Below, piece after piece: positions 16,507-25,168 of a stretch of 35,394 nucleotides of DNA. Both the position numbers and the translations under genes were made by a program. The DNA comes from an uncultured Sutterella sp. (GTDB lineage: Bacteria > Pseudomonadota > Gammaproteobacteria > Burkholderiales > Burkholderiaceae_F): positions 1 through 35,394 of the forward strand of contig CALESB010000065.1 of assembly GCA_937906995.1 (NCBI GenBank), written 5' to 3'. How positions within the stretch are numbered: position 1 is the stretch's first letter; the number at the start of each line of letters is the position of its first letter. The notes beneath the pieces were generated by a model, which saw only the letters and a list, made by a program, of their open reading frames with translations, was not told the DNA's origin and did not search any database.

Positions 16507-17385
16507 ATGCGGATAGCGATATTGGGGAAAAATGGTCAAGTAGGGCAAGCGTGTCTTCAGTGTTTTGCCTCTCATGAGCTATTGGCATTGGGGCGCCACG
16601 ATTCAGGGGGAGATCTTACTAATCCATCCTCACTTATTGAAAGACTGGAAGCATTTTCTCCCGACATTATCATCAATGCGGCAGCTTATACCGCTGTTGA
16701 TCGGGCAGAATCTGATGTGAAAGCGGCTTTTGATATTAATGTCATTGCGCCAGAAGCAATTGCAAAATTTGCGAAACAAAAGGGCTTATTTTTCATTCAT
16801 CTATCGACAGATTATGTCTTTGATGGCTGTCAGGAAAAAGCCTATACAGAAGATCAAGGATCTCGTCCCTTGAATGTTTATGGGTTGAGCAAATTGGAGG
16901 GGGAGAAGGCTGTTTTAAAAGTTAATCCAGATGCGATTATTTTGCGACTAACATGGGTTCATTCTGAGACTCATCGCAACTTTATTACATCGTTGTTGCA
17001 CTGGTTCAAAGGACAAAAAAAGATTTCCGTCGTTGATGACCAAATTGGTATCCCTACGTCTGCAAATGAAGTTGCAAGAGGACTTTGTCGCATTGTTGAA
17101 TATTACGAGCAAGCTCGTCCATTTAAACGGGGTCTATACCATTTTGCAAGCGAAGGAGCTTGCAGTCGCTATGAATGCGCACAATACGTAAAAGATCTTT
17201 TGGTTGAAAAAAGGCTTATTTCGGAAGATTTTACTATTCAAAATGTTAAGAGTGATCAATTCTTCTTGCCAGCCCGTCGCCCAACACGGGCTATATTGGA
17301 GCATTCCAAGTTTGATACAACATTTAATTTTGTCTCTCAACATTGGCAAGTTGGTGTGAAAGAAACGGTTGTCCAATCGATATGA
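16507..17385 (+). CDS. rfbD: dTDP-4-dehydrorhamnose reductase-like protein
   Basis: Short-chain dehydrogenase of the extended RmlD type, 292 residues. It shows the nucleotide-binding GKNGQVG (7-13), STDYVFDG (100-107) and the catalytic Tyr125-x3-Lys129 (YGLSK), all in the RmlD order. The expected reaction is NADPH reduction of dTDP-4-keto-L-rhamnose to dTDP-L-rhamnose for surface polysaccharide. The other rhamnose genes (rfbA, rfbB, rfbC) are not in this window and the gene sits alone behind uvrA with a 3-base gap, so a related role, such as another nucleotide-sugar or a MAT2B-like non-catalytic role, cannot be ruled out. The stop codon lies inside a palindromic terminator. Confidence 0.85.
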   Translation: MRIAILGKNGQVGQACLQCFASHELLALGRHDSGGDLTNPSSLIERLEAFSPDIIINAAAYTAVDRAESDVKAAFDINVIAPEAIAKFAKQKGLFFIHLSTDYVFDGCQEKAYTEDQGSRPLNVYGLSKLEGEKAVLKVNPDAIILRLTWVHSETHRNFITSLLHWFKGQKKISVVDDQIGIPTSANEVARGLCRIVEYYEQARPFKRGLYHFASEGACSRYECAQYVKDLLVEKRLISEDFTIQNVKSDQFFLPARRPTRAILEHSKFDTTFNFVSQHWQVGVKETVVQSI

Positions 17386-17415
17386 TAAATCCCGCTTAAG
17401 CGGGATTTATCATAT
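17380..17415. terminator. Bidirectional terminator, 36-bp perfect palindrome
   Basis: The two 18-base halves are exact complements around AAGCTT-like centre CTTAAG, with a GC core (CCCGC / GCGGG) and ATAAAT/ATTTAT arms. It contains the rfbD stop codon and ends 6 bases before the galE stop, so it serves both convergent genes. Confidence 0.85.
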
Positions 17416-17421
17416 ATTGAA

Positions 17422-18420
17422 TTAAGCGCAATTTTTCTGGAAGTTCCAGGAGTGTTCACACATATCTTGCAGTGTGTAATGAGCTTGCCAACCTAAAAGT
17501 TCTTTGGCTAATTTGGGATCAGCCCAATTGCTAGCGACATCCCCAGGGCGACGAGCAACAATTTTGTAAGGAACGGGCTTGCCACAGGCTTTTTCATATG
17601 CCTTAACGATGTCTAAAACGGAATAGCCAATACCGGTTCCGAGATTAATAGCAATCCATCCTGTGTGCTTAAAGGCATATTGGGCAGCTAACACGTGTCC
17701 CTTAGCAAGATCGACAACATGGATATAGTCGCGTACCCCTGTGCCATCAGGCGTGTCGTAATCGTCGCCAAAGACTTGCAAGGACTTGAGTTGACCGGCA
17801 GCAACACGCGCTACATAGGGTAGTAGATTATTGGGTATGCCTCGTGGGTTTTCGCCAATTAATCCACTTTCATGGGCACCAATTGGGTTAAAGTAGCGTA
17901 GACAAACAGCAGACCATTCAGGGTCTGATGAACAAAGGTCCGAAAGAATTTCTTCAACTTGGAGTTTGGTTCGGCCGTAGGGATTTGTTACGGACAAGGG
18001 ATGCTTCTCATCCAAAGGTAAGTATTGTGGCATGCCGTAGACAGTTGCACTGGAGGAGAAAATAATACGTTTGATTCCAAGGCTTTTCATGGCGCGCAAA
18101 AGAACTAGTGTGCCATTGATATTATTATCAAAATATTCCAAAGGTTTTTCGCAGGATTCGCCTACAGCTTTTAGGCCTGCAAAATGTACGACGGCTTCAA
18201 TTTTGTACTTGCTTAATACTTCGCACATGCGATCATAATCACGAATATCGCCCTCTTCGAAAGGCAGACGGCGGCCAAGGATTTTTTCTAATCGATCGAG
18301 TGCCGAAGTGTCGCTGTTGCAAAGATTGTCGTAAATAATAACTTCGTGGCCAGATTGAGTCATTTCTACGGCGGTATGAGAGCCAATGAAGCCAGCACCA
18401 CCAGTCAATAAAATGCGCAT
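17422..18420 (-). CDS. galE: UDP-glucose 4-epimerase
   Basis: Interconverts UDP-glucose and UDP-galactose in the cytoplasm with bound NAD. The 332 residues show TGGAGFIGSH (6-15), the Ser-rich FSSSATVYG (121-129) and catalytic Tyr148-x3-Lys152, and match the length of E. coli GalE (338). I start at MRILLTGG (18420) because GGAGA precedes it by about ten bases; the open frame runs 26 codons further upstream without homology. Its neighbours include galU 7 kb away, which makes its UDP-glucose substrate. It is likely to feed surface polysaccharide synthesis. Confidence 0.95.
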   Translation of the reverse strand: MRILLTGGAGFIGSHTAVEMTQSGHEVIIYDNLCNSDTSALDRLEKILGRRLPFEEGDIRDYDRMCEVLSKYKIEAVVHFAGLKAVGESCEKPLEYFDNNINGTLVLLRAMKSLGIKRIIFSSSATVYGMPQYLPLDEKHPLSVTNPYGRTKLQVEEILSDLCSSDPEWSAVCLRYFNPIGAHESGLIGENPRGIPNNLLPYVARVAAGQLKSLQVFGDDYDTPDGTGVRDYIHVVDLAKGHVLAAQYAFKHTGWIAINLGTGIGYSVLDIVKAYEKACGKPVPYKIVARRPGDVASNWADPKLAKELLGWQAHYTLQDMCEHSWNFQKNCA

Positions 18421-18605
18421 ATGTATTGATTCTCCAAATGGGAAATTCTGATCATTCTTCGAGAAATAATACCGTTTTCCAATCTTATTGGAAACCACTT
18501 TTTAATAGGAATAACAACATATCGAGACTGAATGCCTATTCATAGTGCTTAGTCATGTAGTAAGATGAGGCAGAGTATGAATTACTAATCCGGACCTCCT
18601 TTTTT

Positions 18606-20855
18606 ATGAAGTATTTATTTTCAAAGTCTTTGACCTTTTTATTGCTTTTGATGCTGACTGTTGGAGCAGCTGTGCCTACTCAAGCAAAAGTACAGGCCGA
18701 TCAAGAGCGCCCTAAAGTTGCTTTAGTCCTCTCCGGAGGTGGGGCTCGAGGATTTGCTCATGTTGGTGTCATCAAAGTACTGGAAGAAATGGGTATCAAG
18801 GTCGATATGGTTACCGGTACCAGTATGGGGTCAATGGTAGGCGGTGGATATGCATCTGGCTATACAGTTGAACAGATGCAAGAAATTATTTTGGGTGTTG
18901 ATTGGCGTGAAATGTTTGCGATTCGCCCAGATCGCTCATCATTAAACCGTTTACGCCGTGAAGACGATTATAAAAATTTAACAATCAAAGAAGTTGGTAT
19001 AAAGGAAGGTGGGTTGGCATTTCCTGATTCGGTTGTTCCCTCCCAACATTTAACGACCTTTTTAACGAAAATTACAGAGCATGTTCGCTCTGTTAATGAC
19101 TTATCAAAGTTGCCACTTCCCTTTGGGGCAATTGCGACAGACTTGTCGGATGGCTCTTTGGTTGTGATGCAAAAAGATGTGAATTTATCGACAGCAATGC
19201 GGGCCTCTATGTCTGTGCCAGGGGCCTTTTCGCCCTATCCCTGGAAAGATCACCTATTAGTTGATGGGGGATTATCACAGAATTTGCCTGTCGAATTAGC
19301 TAAAGAGATGGGGGCTGACATCATTATTGCCGTTGATGCAAGTACCCCGTTGGAGAAAAAACAGCGTGTCAGCTCTGTAACTGCAGTAATGGGGCAAATG
19401 GTTGCTATTTTGACAGACCGTAATTTGGTTGAGTCAAAAAAACAATTAGGGCCTCAAGATATTTTGATCAATGTCGAACTGGGTGAACTCAGTGCAGCAA
19501 ACTTTGATCGAGCTAAAGAGATTATTGATGCAGGGGAAGTAAGTGCTCGTAAATATCGTAATGAGTTAAAACGGTTAGCAGTTTCACAAAAGGAATTCCA
19601 AGAGTGGAATTTGGCTAGAACAGCTCTGGTTAGTGCGCCCCACAATATGCGTATTGCAGAGGTGAAAATTGAAGGACTAAAGGTTGTTAATCCTGAGTTT
19701 GTTCGAGATATTGTCAATATTCAACCAGGCGATTCAGTTAGTGTTGAACAGTTAAATAAAGCGAGTAATCAAGTATGGGCAACGGATGATTTTTCGGTTG
19801 TACCTTTTGTATTTGAGCCAGGACCCAATGGAACGGAGGTATTGGTCATTAAACCTCAAGAAAAGCCTTGGGGCTACAACACCATTCGTGTGGGAGGCAA
19901 AGTCTCCAGTGATTTTAATCAGGAGCATACGTTTGATTTTCTATTAGCTCATACTTGGAGTTGGCTCAATGATTGGGGCGGAGAGTGGCGAAACGAATTA
20001 CAAATTGGCGAGACAAGTTACTTTACATCGAAGTTTTATCAACCTTTAGGTGTCAATAGTCCATTTTTCATTCAACCCAAAGTTGCTTATGAAAGTCAGT
20101 CTTATGACTTATTTAATAGCGATGGAATTGCGCTGGCAACAATTAAAAACTCCATATTGGAGGCCTCTGTATCGTTGGGGGCGGAACTATCTCGAGACGC
20201 TGCCATTGAAGTAGGATTTGGCTACGCAGGAATGAAATCTAAAACAACGGTCGGAGTTTTGGAAGATTGGAATCGTTTTGAAGCGGAGTCGCCTTTTATT
20301 GAGGTCGGGATTAGGTATGACACATTGGATAATGTTAATTTTCCGAAAAAAGGTGTCTTATTTGATGCATCGGCACGTCGATATTTAAGTGCTGAGGAAA
20401 GTCCAGAACATCCCGAAGTTTCTGACTATTATTTAAGTGCCATTATTCCTTATGATTGGGGAAATGATTTTGTCAGCATTTTAGCTACTAGAGCTGGTTC
20501 TTCTACGATTCCAGGACGCTTTGCCATCGGCGGGTTATTCAACATGTCTGGAGCGTACTATGGTCGCTATACTGGTGCAGACATGTTTGTATCAAGTCTC
20601 ATTGGTATGAAGCGCGTAAATCGCAATGGTTTTTGGGGGATCCCTGTTTATGTTGGGGGTAGTTTAGAAACAGCCCATTTAAGCCAAGAGGGAAATAGCA
20701 AGCTTTTTGACAATTCAGATTGGAAGAGCTGGAAAAAAGCCGGCAGCGTTTTCGTAGCTGCCGACTCTATTGTTGGACCTCTTTATTTGGCATTCGGTCA
20801 AACGAGCGATCATGACTCAGCCGTTTATTTCTTCTGGGGACGTCCTTTTAGGTAA
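18606..20855 (+). CDS. Patatin-like phospholipase, type Vd autotransporter
   Basis: Outer-membrane protein with a lipase passenger, 749 residues. A signal peptide covers 1-27 (cleavage after PTQA). The patatin domain (about 36-330) has the oxyanion loop SGGGARGFAHVG (43-54), nucleophile Ser73 in GTSMG (71-75) and catalytic Asp220 in DGG. A single POTRA-like segment follows (about 345-410), then an Omp85-type 16-strand barrel (about 425-749) ending FFWGRPFR. This is the architecture of Pseudomonas PlpD. By family it hydrolyses phospholipids, and the passenger is carried to the surface by its own barrel. The start follows a pyrimidine-rich CTCCTTTTTT with no clear ribosome site. It converges on the DUF2721 genes with only 16 bases between and no visible terminator. 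Confidence 0.93.
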   Translation: MKYLFSKSLTFLLLLMLTVGAAVPTQAKVQADQERPKVALVLSGGGARGFAHVGVIKVLEEMGIKVDMVTGTSMGSMVGGGYASGYTVEQMQEIILGVDWREMFAIRPDRSSLNRLRREDDYKNLTIKEVGIKEGGLAFPDSVVPSQHLTTFLTKITEHVRSVNDLSKLPLPFGAIATDLSDGSLVVMQKDVNLSTAMRASMSVPGAFSPYPWKDHLLVDGGLSQNLPVELAKEMGADIIIAVDASTPLEKKQRVSSVTAVMGQMVAILTDRNLVESKKQLGPQDILINVELGELSAANFDRAKEIIDAGEVSARKYRNELKRLAVSQKEFQEWNLARTALVSAPHNMRIAEVKIEGLKVVNPEFVRDIVNIQPGDSVSVEQLNKASNQVWATDDFSVVPFVFEPGPNGTEVLVIKPQEKPWGYNTIRVGGKVSSDFNQEHTFDFLLAHTWSWLNDWGGEWRNELQIGETSYFTSKFYQPLGVNSPFFIQPKVAYESQSYDLFNSDGIALATIKNSILEASVSLGAELSRDAAIEVGFGYAGMKSKTTVGVLEDWNRFEAESPFIEVGIRYDTLDNVNFPKKGVLFDASARRYLSAEESPEHPEVSDYYLSAIIPYDWGNDFVSILATRAGSSTIPGRFAIGGLFNMSGAYYGRYTGADMFVSSLIGMKRVNRNGFWGIPVYVGGSLETAHLSQEGNSKLFDNSDWKSWKKAGSVFVAADSIVGPLYLAFGQTSDHDSAVYFFWGRPFR

Positions 20856-20871
20856 AGTCCAGGCAGATGTA

Positions 20872-21297
20872 TTAATGATGCATGCTTAAACCAATGGCCT
20901 TGGTCGATAAAGAAACTTCACGAACGAAGTAGATGGTCGAGGCCAATAGGAAACCGATAGAAATAAAGAGCATGCCGAGTTTTACGATACCCATGTCTAC
21001 AGAGAAAAGACACTCAAGGATGCCAAAAAGCACTTGTAGGCCACTGAAAGTTGCAGACAAGACGACCGTTAAAATCGACATACGAAGCAGTGCAGCTCGT
21101 TTGAAAATCAACTCAATAGCGTGATTGAGATCATCATCTTCACGTGGAGCAATTGCGTTTTTTTCACGTAAAAGTTGGCGAACGCGGTTAGTAGAGTGGT
21201 TGTAGCGAGCTGTCATTGCTAAAAGCAAGAGGCCGACGCCAGAAATTAAAGTAACGGGTGGTAAAGCCGTAGAAAGCATTTGATGATATTCAACCAT
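20872..21297 (-). CDS. DUF2721 membrane protein, copy 1
   Basis: Small inner-membrane protein, 141 residues, with about three membrane helices (around 14-30, 72-94 and 103-125). The first segment, PVTLISGVGLLLLAMTARYNHSTNR, identifies the DUF2721 family by eye. Its function is unknown. It is second in a tandem pair, 10 bases after its paralogue at 21308-21733, with which it shares somewhat under 60 percent of residues in a gapless hand alignment. The conserved cores are RYNHST-R-RQLLRE-NAIAPR-DDDL and the C-terminal GLS-HH. It is expected to be co-transcribed with the paralogue. Confidence 0.82.
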   Translation of the reverse strand: MVEYHQMLSTALPPVTLISGVGLLLLAMTARYNHSTNRVRQLLREKNAIAPREDDDLNHAIELIFKRAALLRMSILTVVLSATFSGLQVLFGILECLFSVDMGIVKLGMLFISIGFLLASTIYFVREVSLSTKAIGLSMHH

Positions 21298-21307
21298 GAC
21301 AGACTCC

Positions 21308-21733
21308 TTAGTGGTGAACGCTTAGGCCTAAGGCCTTCATCGAAGTAGATACTTCTTCGGCAAAAATAAGAGTAGAAATAACAACGAGTACCACTGCAAT
21401 AAGCAATAGCAAGGATTTAATTAAAATGAAGTTTGCTCCCAGAGCAATCTCTAGCACACTCATTAACACAAGCAAGGCAGAGAACATCCCCGATAGCACA
21501 ACAAGCAAAATTGCTTTGCGTAGCAACTTGACTCTTAAAAAAATCAAATCAATTGCATGCTCTAGATCATCGTCACGACGAGGGGCGATGGCATTGCTTT
21601 CACGCAAAAGCTGACGTAAACGGTCAGTAGAGTGGTTATAGCGATTGGTCATAGAGACCAACAAGAGGCCAACGCCAGAGATCAAAGTGATCGGTGTGAG
21701 GGCCGCAGACAAAACGGTGCTGTAATCAATCAT
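21308..21733 (-). CDS. DUF2721 membrane protein, copy 2
   Basis: Paralogue of the gene at 20872-21297, also 141 residues, starting MIDYSTVLSAAL and having the same LISGVGLLL helix, RYNHST motif and DDDL block. The loop between the second and third helices and the third helix itself have diverged most, which suggests the pair may form a hetero-oligomer or have split roles (inference). It is the first gene of the pair. No enzymatic residues are recognisable. Confidence 0.82.
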   Translation of the reverse strand: MIDYSTVLSAALTPITLISGVGLLLVSMTNRYNHSTDRLRQLLRESNAIAPRRDDDLEHAIDLIFLRVKLLRKAILLVVLSGMFSALLVLMSVLEIALGANFILIKSLLLLIAVVLVVISTLIFAEEVSTSMKALGLSVHH

Positions 21734-21834
21734 TACGGAAACCTTAGTCTTATCGACGGAAAGAAGTTTTCAAAAAGAGAACCCGCAATGATATGCCTTT
21801 TTTATGAAATAAGAAAGACGAAAACGATTCTCTT

Positions 21835-22353
21835 TTAGGATTGTAGCGCTGTTTTGGTAGGTACTTCCATCTTAATAAAATCAATGAGTTGAGGATTGAT
21901 GATGCGGCGGTAGTCTTCGGTACGAATGATAATGGAGCGATCTAGATGACCGGCATTAAAAGCAAGTTCATCAAATCGCTCAAAAAGGTAGGGATCTACG
22001 ACTAGTTTTAATTCTGAGTGAAAGCTAACTGGAGGAACAGCACCAAAGACGCATCCTGTAAGTTCCGTAACTTCAGCGGGACTAGCCAACGAGGCACGGC
22101 GGGCTCCTAGTGCAACCGCAAGCTTTGTTAGATCAGCCTGTTTATCAGCAGGCAGCACAGCTAAAACATGAAGCTTTAAACCATTTCCTTTAACGTGACA
22201 AACGAGAGCTTTTGCTCCTTGGCCTACTGCGGTACCTCGAATTTCTGCAACGGATTGACAGGTTTTACCACTCGCTTCGTGTTCAAGGACTTTAAAATGA
22301 GCTTGACCTTTGGTAAAAAGTTCAACCAGTTTTTCTAAAACATGCTCTACCAT
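21835..22353 (-). CDS. YbaK/EbsC-family aminoacyl-tRNA deacylase-like protein
   Basis: Single-domain protein of the YbaK/ProXp group, 172 residues from the ATG at 22353, about the family length. Recognisable features are the SVAEIRGTAVGQGAKALVC segment with the conserved Lys, GARRASLASPAEV and the GAVPPVSF loop. Members clear mischarged tRNA (Cys- or Ala-tRNA(Pro)) in the cytoplasm. The exact substrate cannot be told by eye. I chose the second of two adjacent ATG codons because GAGG lies six bases upstream; an extension to 22464 overlaps yqgE on the other strand and has no homology. It is divergent from yqgE. Confidence 0.75.
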   Translation of the reverse strand: MVEHVLEKLVELFTKGQAHFKVLEHEASGKTCQSVAEIRGTAVGQGAKALVCHVKGNGLKLHVLAVLPADKQADLTKLAVALGARRASLASPAEVTELTGCVFGAVPPVSFHSELKLVVDPYLFERFDELAFNAGHLDRSIIIRTEDYRRIINPQLIDFIKMEVPTKTALQS

Positions 22354-22434
22354 CATGAACCTCGAAACAAAGTGTGTATTCCCCATTGCTTTTGGGGAAA
22401 ACATGCAAAAATATGAAGATATGGAGGAATTGTA

Positions 22435-23010
22435 ATGTCCGATTTCGTATCTTACAAAGACCACTTTTTAGTAGCAGCTCCAAATATGAAAGATCCCGTT
22501 TTTTCTAAAACGGTGATCTACCTCTGTAGTCATACCCCAGAAGGAGCGATGGGGATTGTCATTAATCGGGGCGTGGCTTTAAGCGTTGCTTCTCTCTTAG
22601 AGCGAGTAGGTATTGATAGTCAAAATGATGAGTTGCACGAGATGATGTTGTTTGATGGAGGCCCTGTACAAGTTGAAAGAGGGTTTGTTTTACACACTCC
22701 AAAAAATAAGTATCATTCGTCGGTTAGCATCACAGAGCAGATTACATTGTCCACTTCTAGAGACGTTTTAGAGGCCATTGCAAATGTTGATCAGGCTCCT
22801 GATAAATTCTTGATTAGTTTAGGTTACTCAGGTTGGAGTGAGGGGCAACTTGAAAGTGAGTTGGCACTTTCTGGATGGTTGATCGCTCCGGCTGATAGTG
22901 CAGTGATTTTTGATGTACCCGTTGAGCGTCGGTATGACGTGGTACTCGAGAGTATTGGGTTATCAGCAGATGATTTTAGTCATTGGTCACAAGGAACAGG
23001 ACACGCGTAA
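22435..23010 (+). CDS. yqgE: YqgE/AlgH family protein (UPF0301)
   Basis: Conserved protein of unknown function, 191 residues, typical length. It begins MSDFVSYKDHFLVAAPNMKDPVFSKTV, includes the GAMGIVINR signature and ends with the family's D-VPVERRYD and GL-ADDF blocks. It follows a GGAGG ribosome site and abuts ruvX with no gap (TAA then ATG), so the two are coupled. yqgE followed by ruvX is a common proteobacterial order. The P. aeruginosa homologue was first named AlgH from an alginate phenotype; no biochemical role is established. Confidence 0.93.
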   Translation: MSDFVSYKDHFLVAAPNMKDPVFSKTVIYLCSHTPEGAMGIVINRGVALSVASLLERVGIDSQNDELHEMMLFDGGPVQVERGFVLHTPKNKYHSSVSITEQITLSTSRDVLEAIANVDQAPDKFLISLGYSGWSEGQLESELALSGWLIAPADSAVIFDVPVERRYDVVLESIGLSADDFSHWSQGTGHA

Positions 23011-23400
23011 ATGGAAGGCTCTATCTTAGGATTTGATTTTGGAGAAAAACGTATCGGTGTCGCTATTGGCAACACAATGATACGACAGGCATCCCCTTTA
23101 ACGATTGTGGATTCTCGCACAAATGATTCACGTTGGAAGGGCATTGAACGGCTAGTTAAAGAGTGGTCTCCTGTTGCGTTCGTTGTAGGGATTCCCTCAC
23201 ACCCTGATGGTACTCCTCATGAAATGACAGCTCGCTGTGAACGCTTTGCTCGTCAACTTGATGGACGCTATCATTTGCCTGTTTTTCGAGTTGATGAACG
23301 CTATTCATCTGTCGTAGTTGAAAGCGAAAGTGAAGCAGAGTTTATTGACGATGAAGCCGCAAGCGTTATATTGCAGCAGTATTTTGAAGAAGAAAGATAA
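23011..23400 (+). CDS. ruvX: YqgF/RuvX Holliday-junction resolvase-like nuclease
   Basis: RNase H-fold nuclease, 129 residues, with GFDFGEKRIGVAIG (7-20, catalytic Asp9), the VVGIP strand followed by DGTPHEMT, and acidic residues at Asp95-Glu96 (VDERYSS) and Asp113-Asp114. Family members are implicated in 16S rRNA 5' end maturation. It starts immediately after yqgE. It is short but complete. The usual name is yqgF in E. coli. Confidence 0.92.
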   Translation: MEGSILGFDFGEKRIGVAIGNTMIRQASPLTIVDSRTNDSRWKGIERLVKEWSPVAFVVGIPSHPDGTPHEMTARCERFARQLDGRYHLPVFRVDERYSSVVVESESEAEFIDDEAASVILQQYFEEER

Positions 23401-23405
23401 TTTTT

Positions 23406-24173
23406 ATGCATAAGCTTTTAGCCCCTTTTCGTTTTGTCAGTGCATTAATTTATTCCCTAGCCTGCATTACGATGGTTTTGGTCTATCTTCAGTGGGTAAA
23501 GCCTGAAAAGAAGGTGGGTATTATTCGTGCTTGGTCCAGGGCCTTTATTAAGATTGTGGGTATTGACTTAAAGTGTGAAGGGGAAATTTACCCGGAACAT
23601 TGCTTATTATTGGCCAATCATGTTTCATTTTTAGATATTTTCGCACTTGATTCACAAAAGCCAGGTCGGTTTATTGCGAAGAGTGAGATAGCCAATTGGC
23701 CCATTTTTGGGCGCATTGCTAAAGGCGTGGATACGCTATTTATTGAGCGAAAGAACCGTCGTTCAATCATTGAGGTAAATGCTCAATTGAGTGATGCTTT
23801 GAAGGCCAAGCAAACAGTAATGTTATTTCCAGAGGGGCGTACAAGTCCTGGTTTGACCCTGCTTCCTTTAAAACCCAATTTAATTGAACCAGCAGTTATA
23901 TCAAATACTCCTGTGCAGCCTGTGGCTCTTTGTTATTTGGAAAATGGTCAAAAGACAACAAAAGCTTCCTATGCAAACGTGTCGATATTTGCTTGTTTGT
24001 GGACCATTGTTTCAACACCAGGATTGGCACTTACAGTGAAGTTCTTACCAGTTATTTATCCAGATGGTAAGACTCGTCATGATGTTGCTCGTCTGGCCTC
24101 GGCAAGTATGAGCGCGGCTATGGGGGTGAAAGATCCTATGTTGGAAAACGAGCAACAAGGATTGCATAACTAA
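23406..24173 (+). CDS. PlsC-type lysophospholipid acyltransferase
   Basis: Inner-membrane acyltransferase, 255 residues, probably making phosphatidic acid from lysophosphatidic acid. It has a membrane helix near 12-30, the catalytic HX4D at His72-Asp77 (NHVSFLD) and the acceptor-binding FPEGRTS (141-147). It begins 5 bases after ruvX and is the last gene of the yqgE-ruvX unit, ending at the terminator at 24172. PlsC proper or an ornithine-lipid acyltransferase would both show these motifs. Confidence 0.85.
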   Translation: MHKLLAPFRFVSALIYSLACITMVLVYLQWVKPEKKVGIIRAWSRAFIKIVGIDLKCEGEIYPEHCLLLANHVSFLDIFALDSQKPGRFIAKSEIANWPIFGRIAKGVDTLFIERKNRRSIIEVNAQLSDALKAKQTVMLFPEGRTSPGLTLLPLKPNLIEPAVISNTPVQPVALCYLENGQKTTKASYANVSIFACLWTIVSTPGLALTVKFLPVIYPDGKTRHDVARLASASMSAAMGVKDPMLENEQQGLHN

Positions 24174-24209
24174 TTAAAACGAGGAGGGATAGGCCTCCTC
24201 GTTTTAATT
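24172..24209. terminator. Bidirectional terminator
   Basis: A perfect 16-bp stem (AATTAAAACGAGGAGG and its complement) with a six-base loop starts inside the acyltransferase stop codon and ends 10 bases before the apaH stop. A-rich and T-rich arms serve both convergent genes. Confidence 0.88.
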
Positions 24210-24219
24210 TCTACGATGC

Positions 24220-25038
24220 TCAACTCAAAGGATCTTGATATTGAGGGGACTTGATACTAATGACTTTTCTACTTGGCAGTTCAATAGCACTTAACGCACC
24301 ACCCCATACACATCCCGTATCCAAGGCAATAGCTTTTTCGGTCACAACCAATCCTAGAGTGGACCAATGACCAAAGACAATCTTGTCATTTTTTGTTTTT
24401 CTGACAGGGCATTCGAACCACGGCATTAAATGCTCGGGTTTAGACAAGAGTCCCTCTTTGATTTTGTAGTCTGGAATACCGTCTTTATCAACGAAGCGAA
24501 TGCGAGTAAAACCATTCAGAATGGCTCGCATTCTGGCATCTCCCTTTAAAGAGGGGTCCCATAAATCCTTACCATACATATGTTGAAGATATGATTTCCA
24601 GTGTTTGTCTCGAAGATGAGTCTGTACTTCATGGGCTAGATTTTTTGCCTCATCTAGACTCCATGCAGGGTCAATACTTGCATGTACAAACGTGTAGTCT
24701 TTCCACTGAAAAAGCAAAGGTTGATGACGAACAAAATCAATTAAATCATCTGCATCTTTTGCCTTTAAAATTTCTTCAATAGTATCGCGACGATTCGCTT
24801 TACCTGACCCGGCGGCAGTTGCCAATAAGTGCATGTCATGATTACCTAAAAGACATTTAGCACGTTTCCCCATGCTTTTAATGAGGCGCAATGTTGCTAA
24901 TGAGTTAGGTCCTCGGTTAATTAGATCTCCGAGAAAAAGTAGGGGAATATTTGTATCTACTTGGTCTAATAGTTTTTCAAGTGTTGGTAAACACCCGTGA
25001 ACATCTCCGATGACAAGAATTTTTTCAGCGTCTTTCAT
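24220..25038 (-). CDS. apaH: Bis(5'-nucleosyl)-tetraphosphatase, symmetrical
   Basis: Metallophosphoesterase that splits Ap4A to two ADP, 272 residues, matching E. coli ApaH. Metal-binding motifs are GDVHG (11-15), GDLINRG (37-43) and GNHD (65-68), with later histidines in GHWSTLG and the C-terminal ALDTGCVWGG block. The ATG at 25038 is preferred, since the upstream TTG at 25053 adds only five residues; the ribosome site is weak. Monocistronic and divergent from galU. Confidence 0.93.
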   Translation of the reverse strand: MKDAEKILVIGDVHGCLPTLEKLLDQVDTNIPLLFLGDLINRGPNSLATLRLIKSMGKRAKCLLGNHDMHLLATAAGSGKANRRDTIEEILKAKDADDLIDFVRHQPLLFQWKDYTFVHASIDPAWSLDEAKNLAHEVQTHLRDKHWKSYLQHMYGKDLWDPSLKGDARMRAILNGFTRIRFVDKDGIPDYKIKEGLLSKPEHLMPWFECPVRKTKNDKIVFGHWSTLGLVVTEKAIALDTGCVWGGALSAIELPSRKVISIKSPQYQDPLS

Positions 25039-25168
25039 GTTGTAACTGTACAAGTGGTTTTGAGTGATACGTTAGTCAATCTAACTGTATACGTCAACGC
25101 TCAATAATATTTTTTGTCATTGTCTATACTTACAGAATCAGTCTGTCATTTTTTCTATAAGGTTCAGT

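Noticed and set aside
22379..22399. Hairpin TTCCCCA / TGGGGAA between the YbaK-like gene and yqgE
   Set aside because: No U-run on either strand and it sits between divergent genes, where a terminator is not expected.
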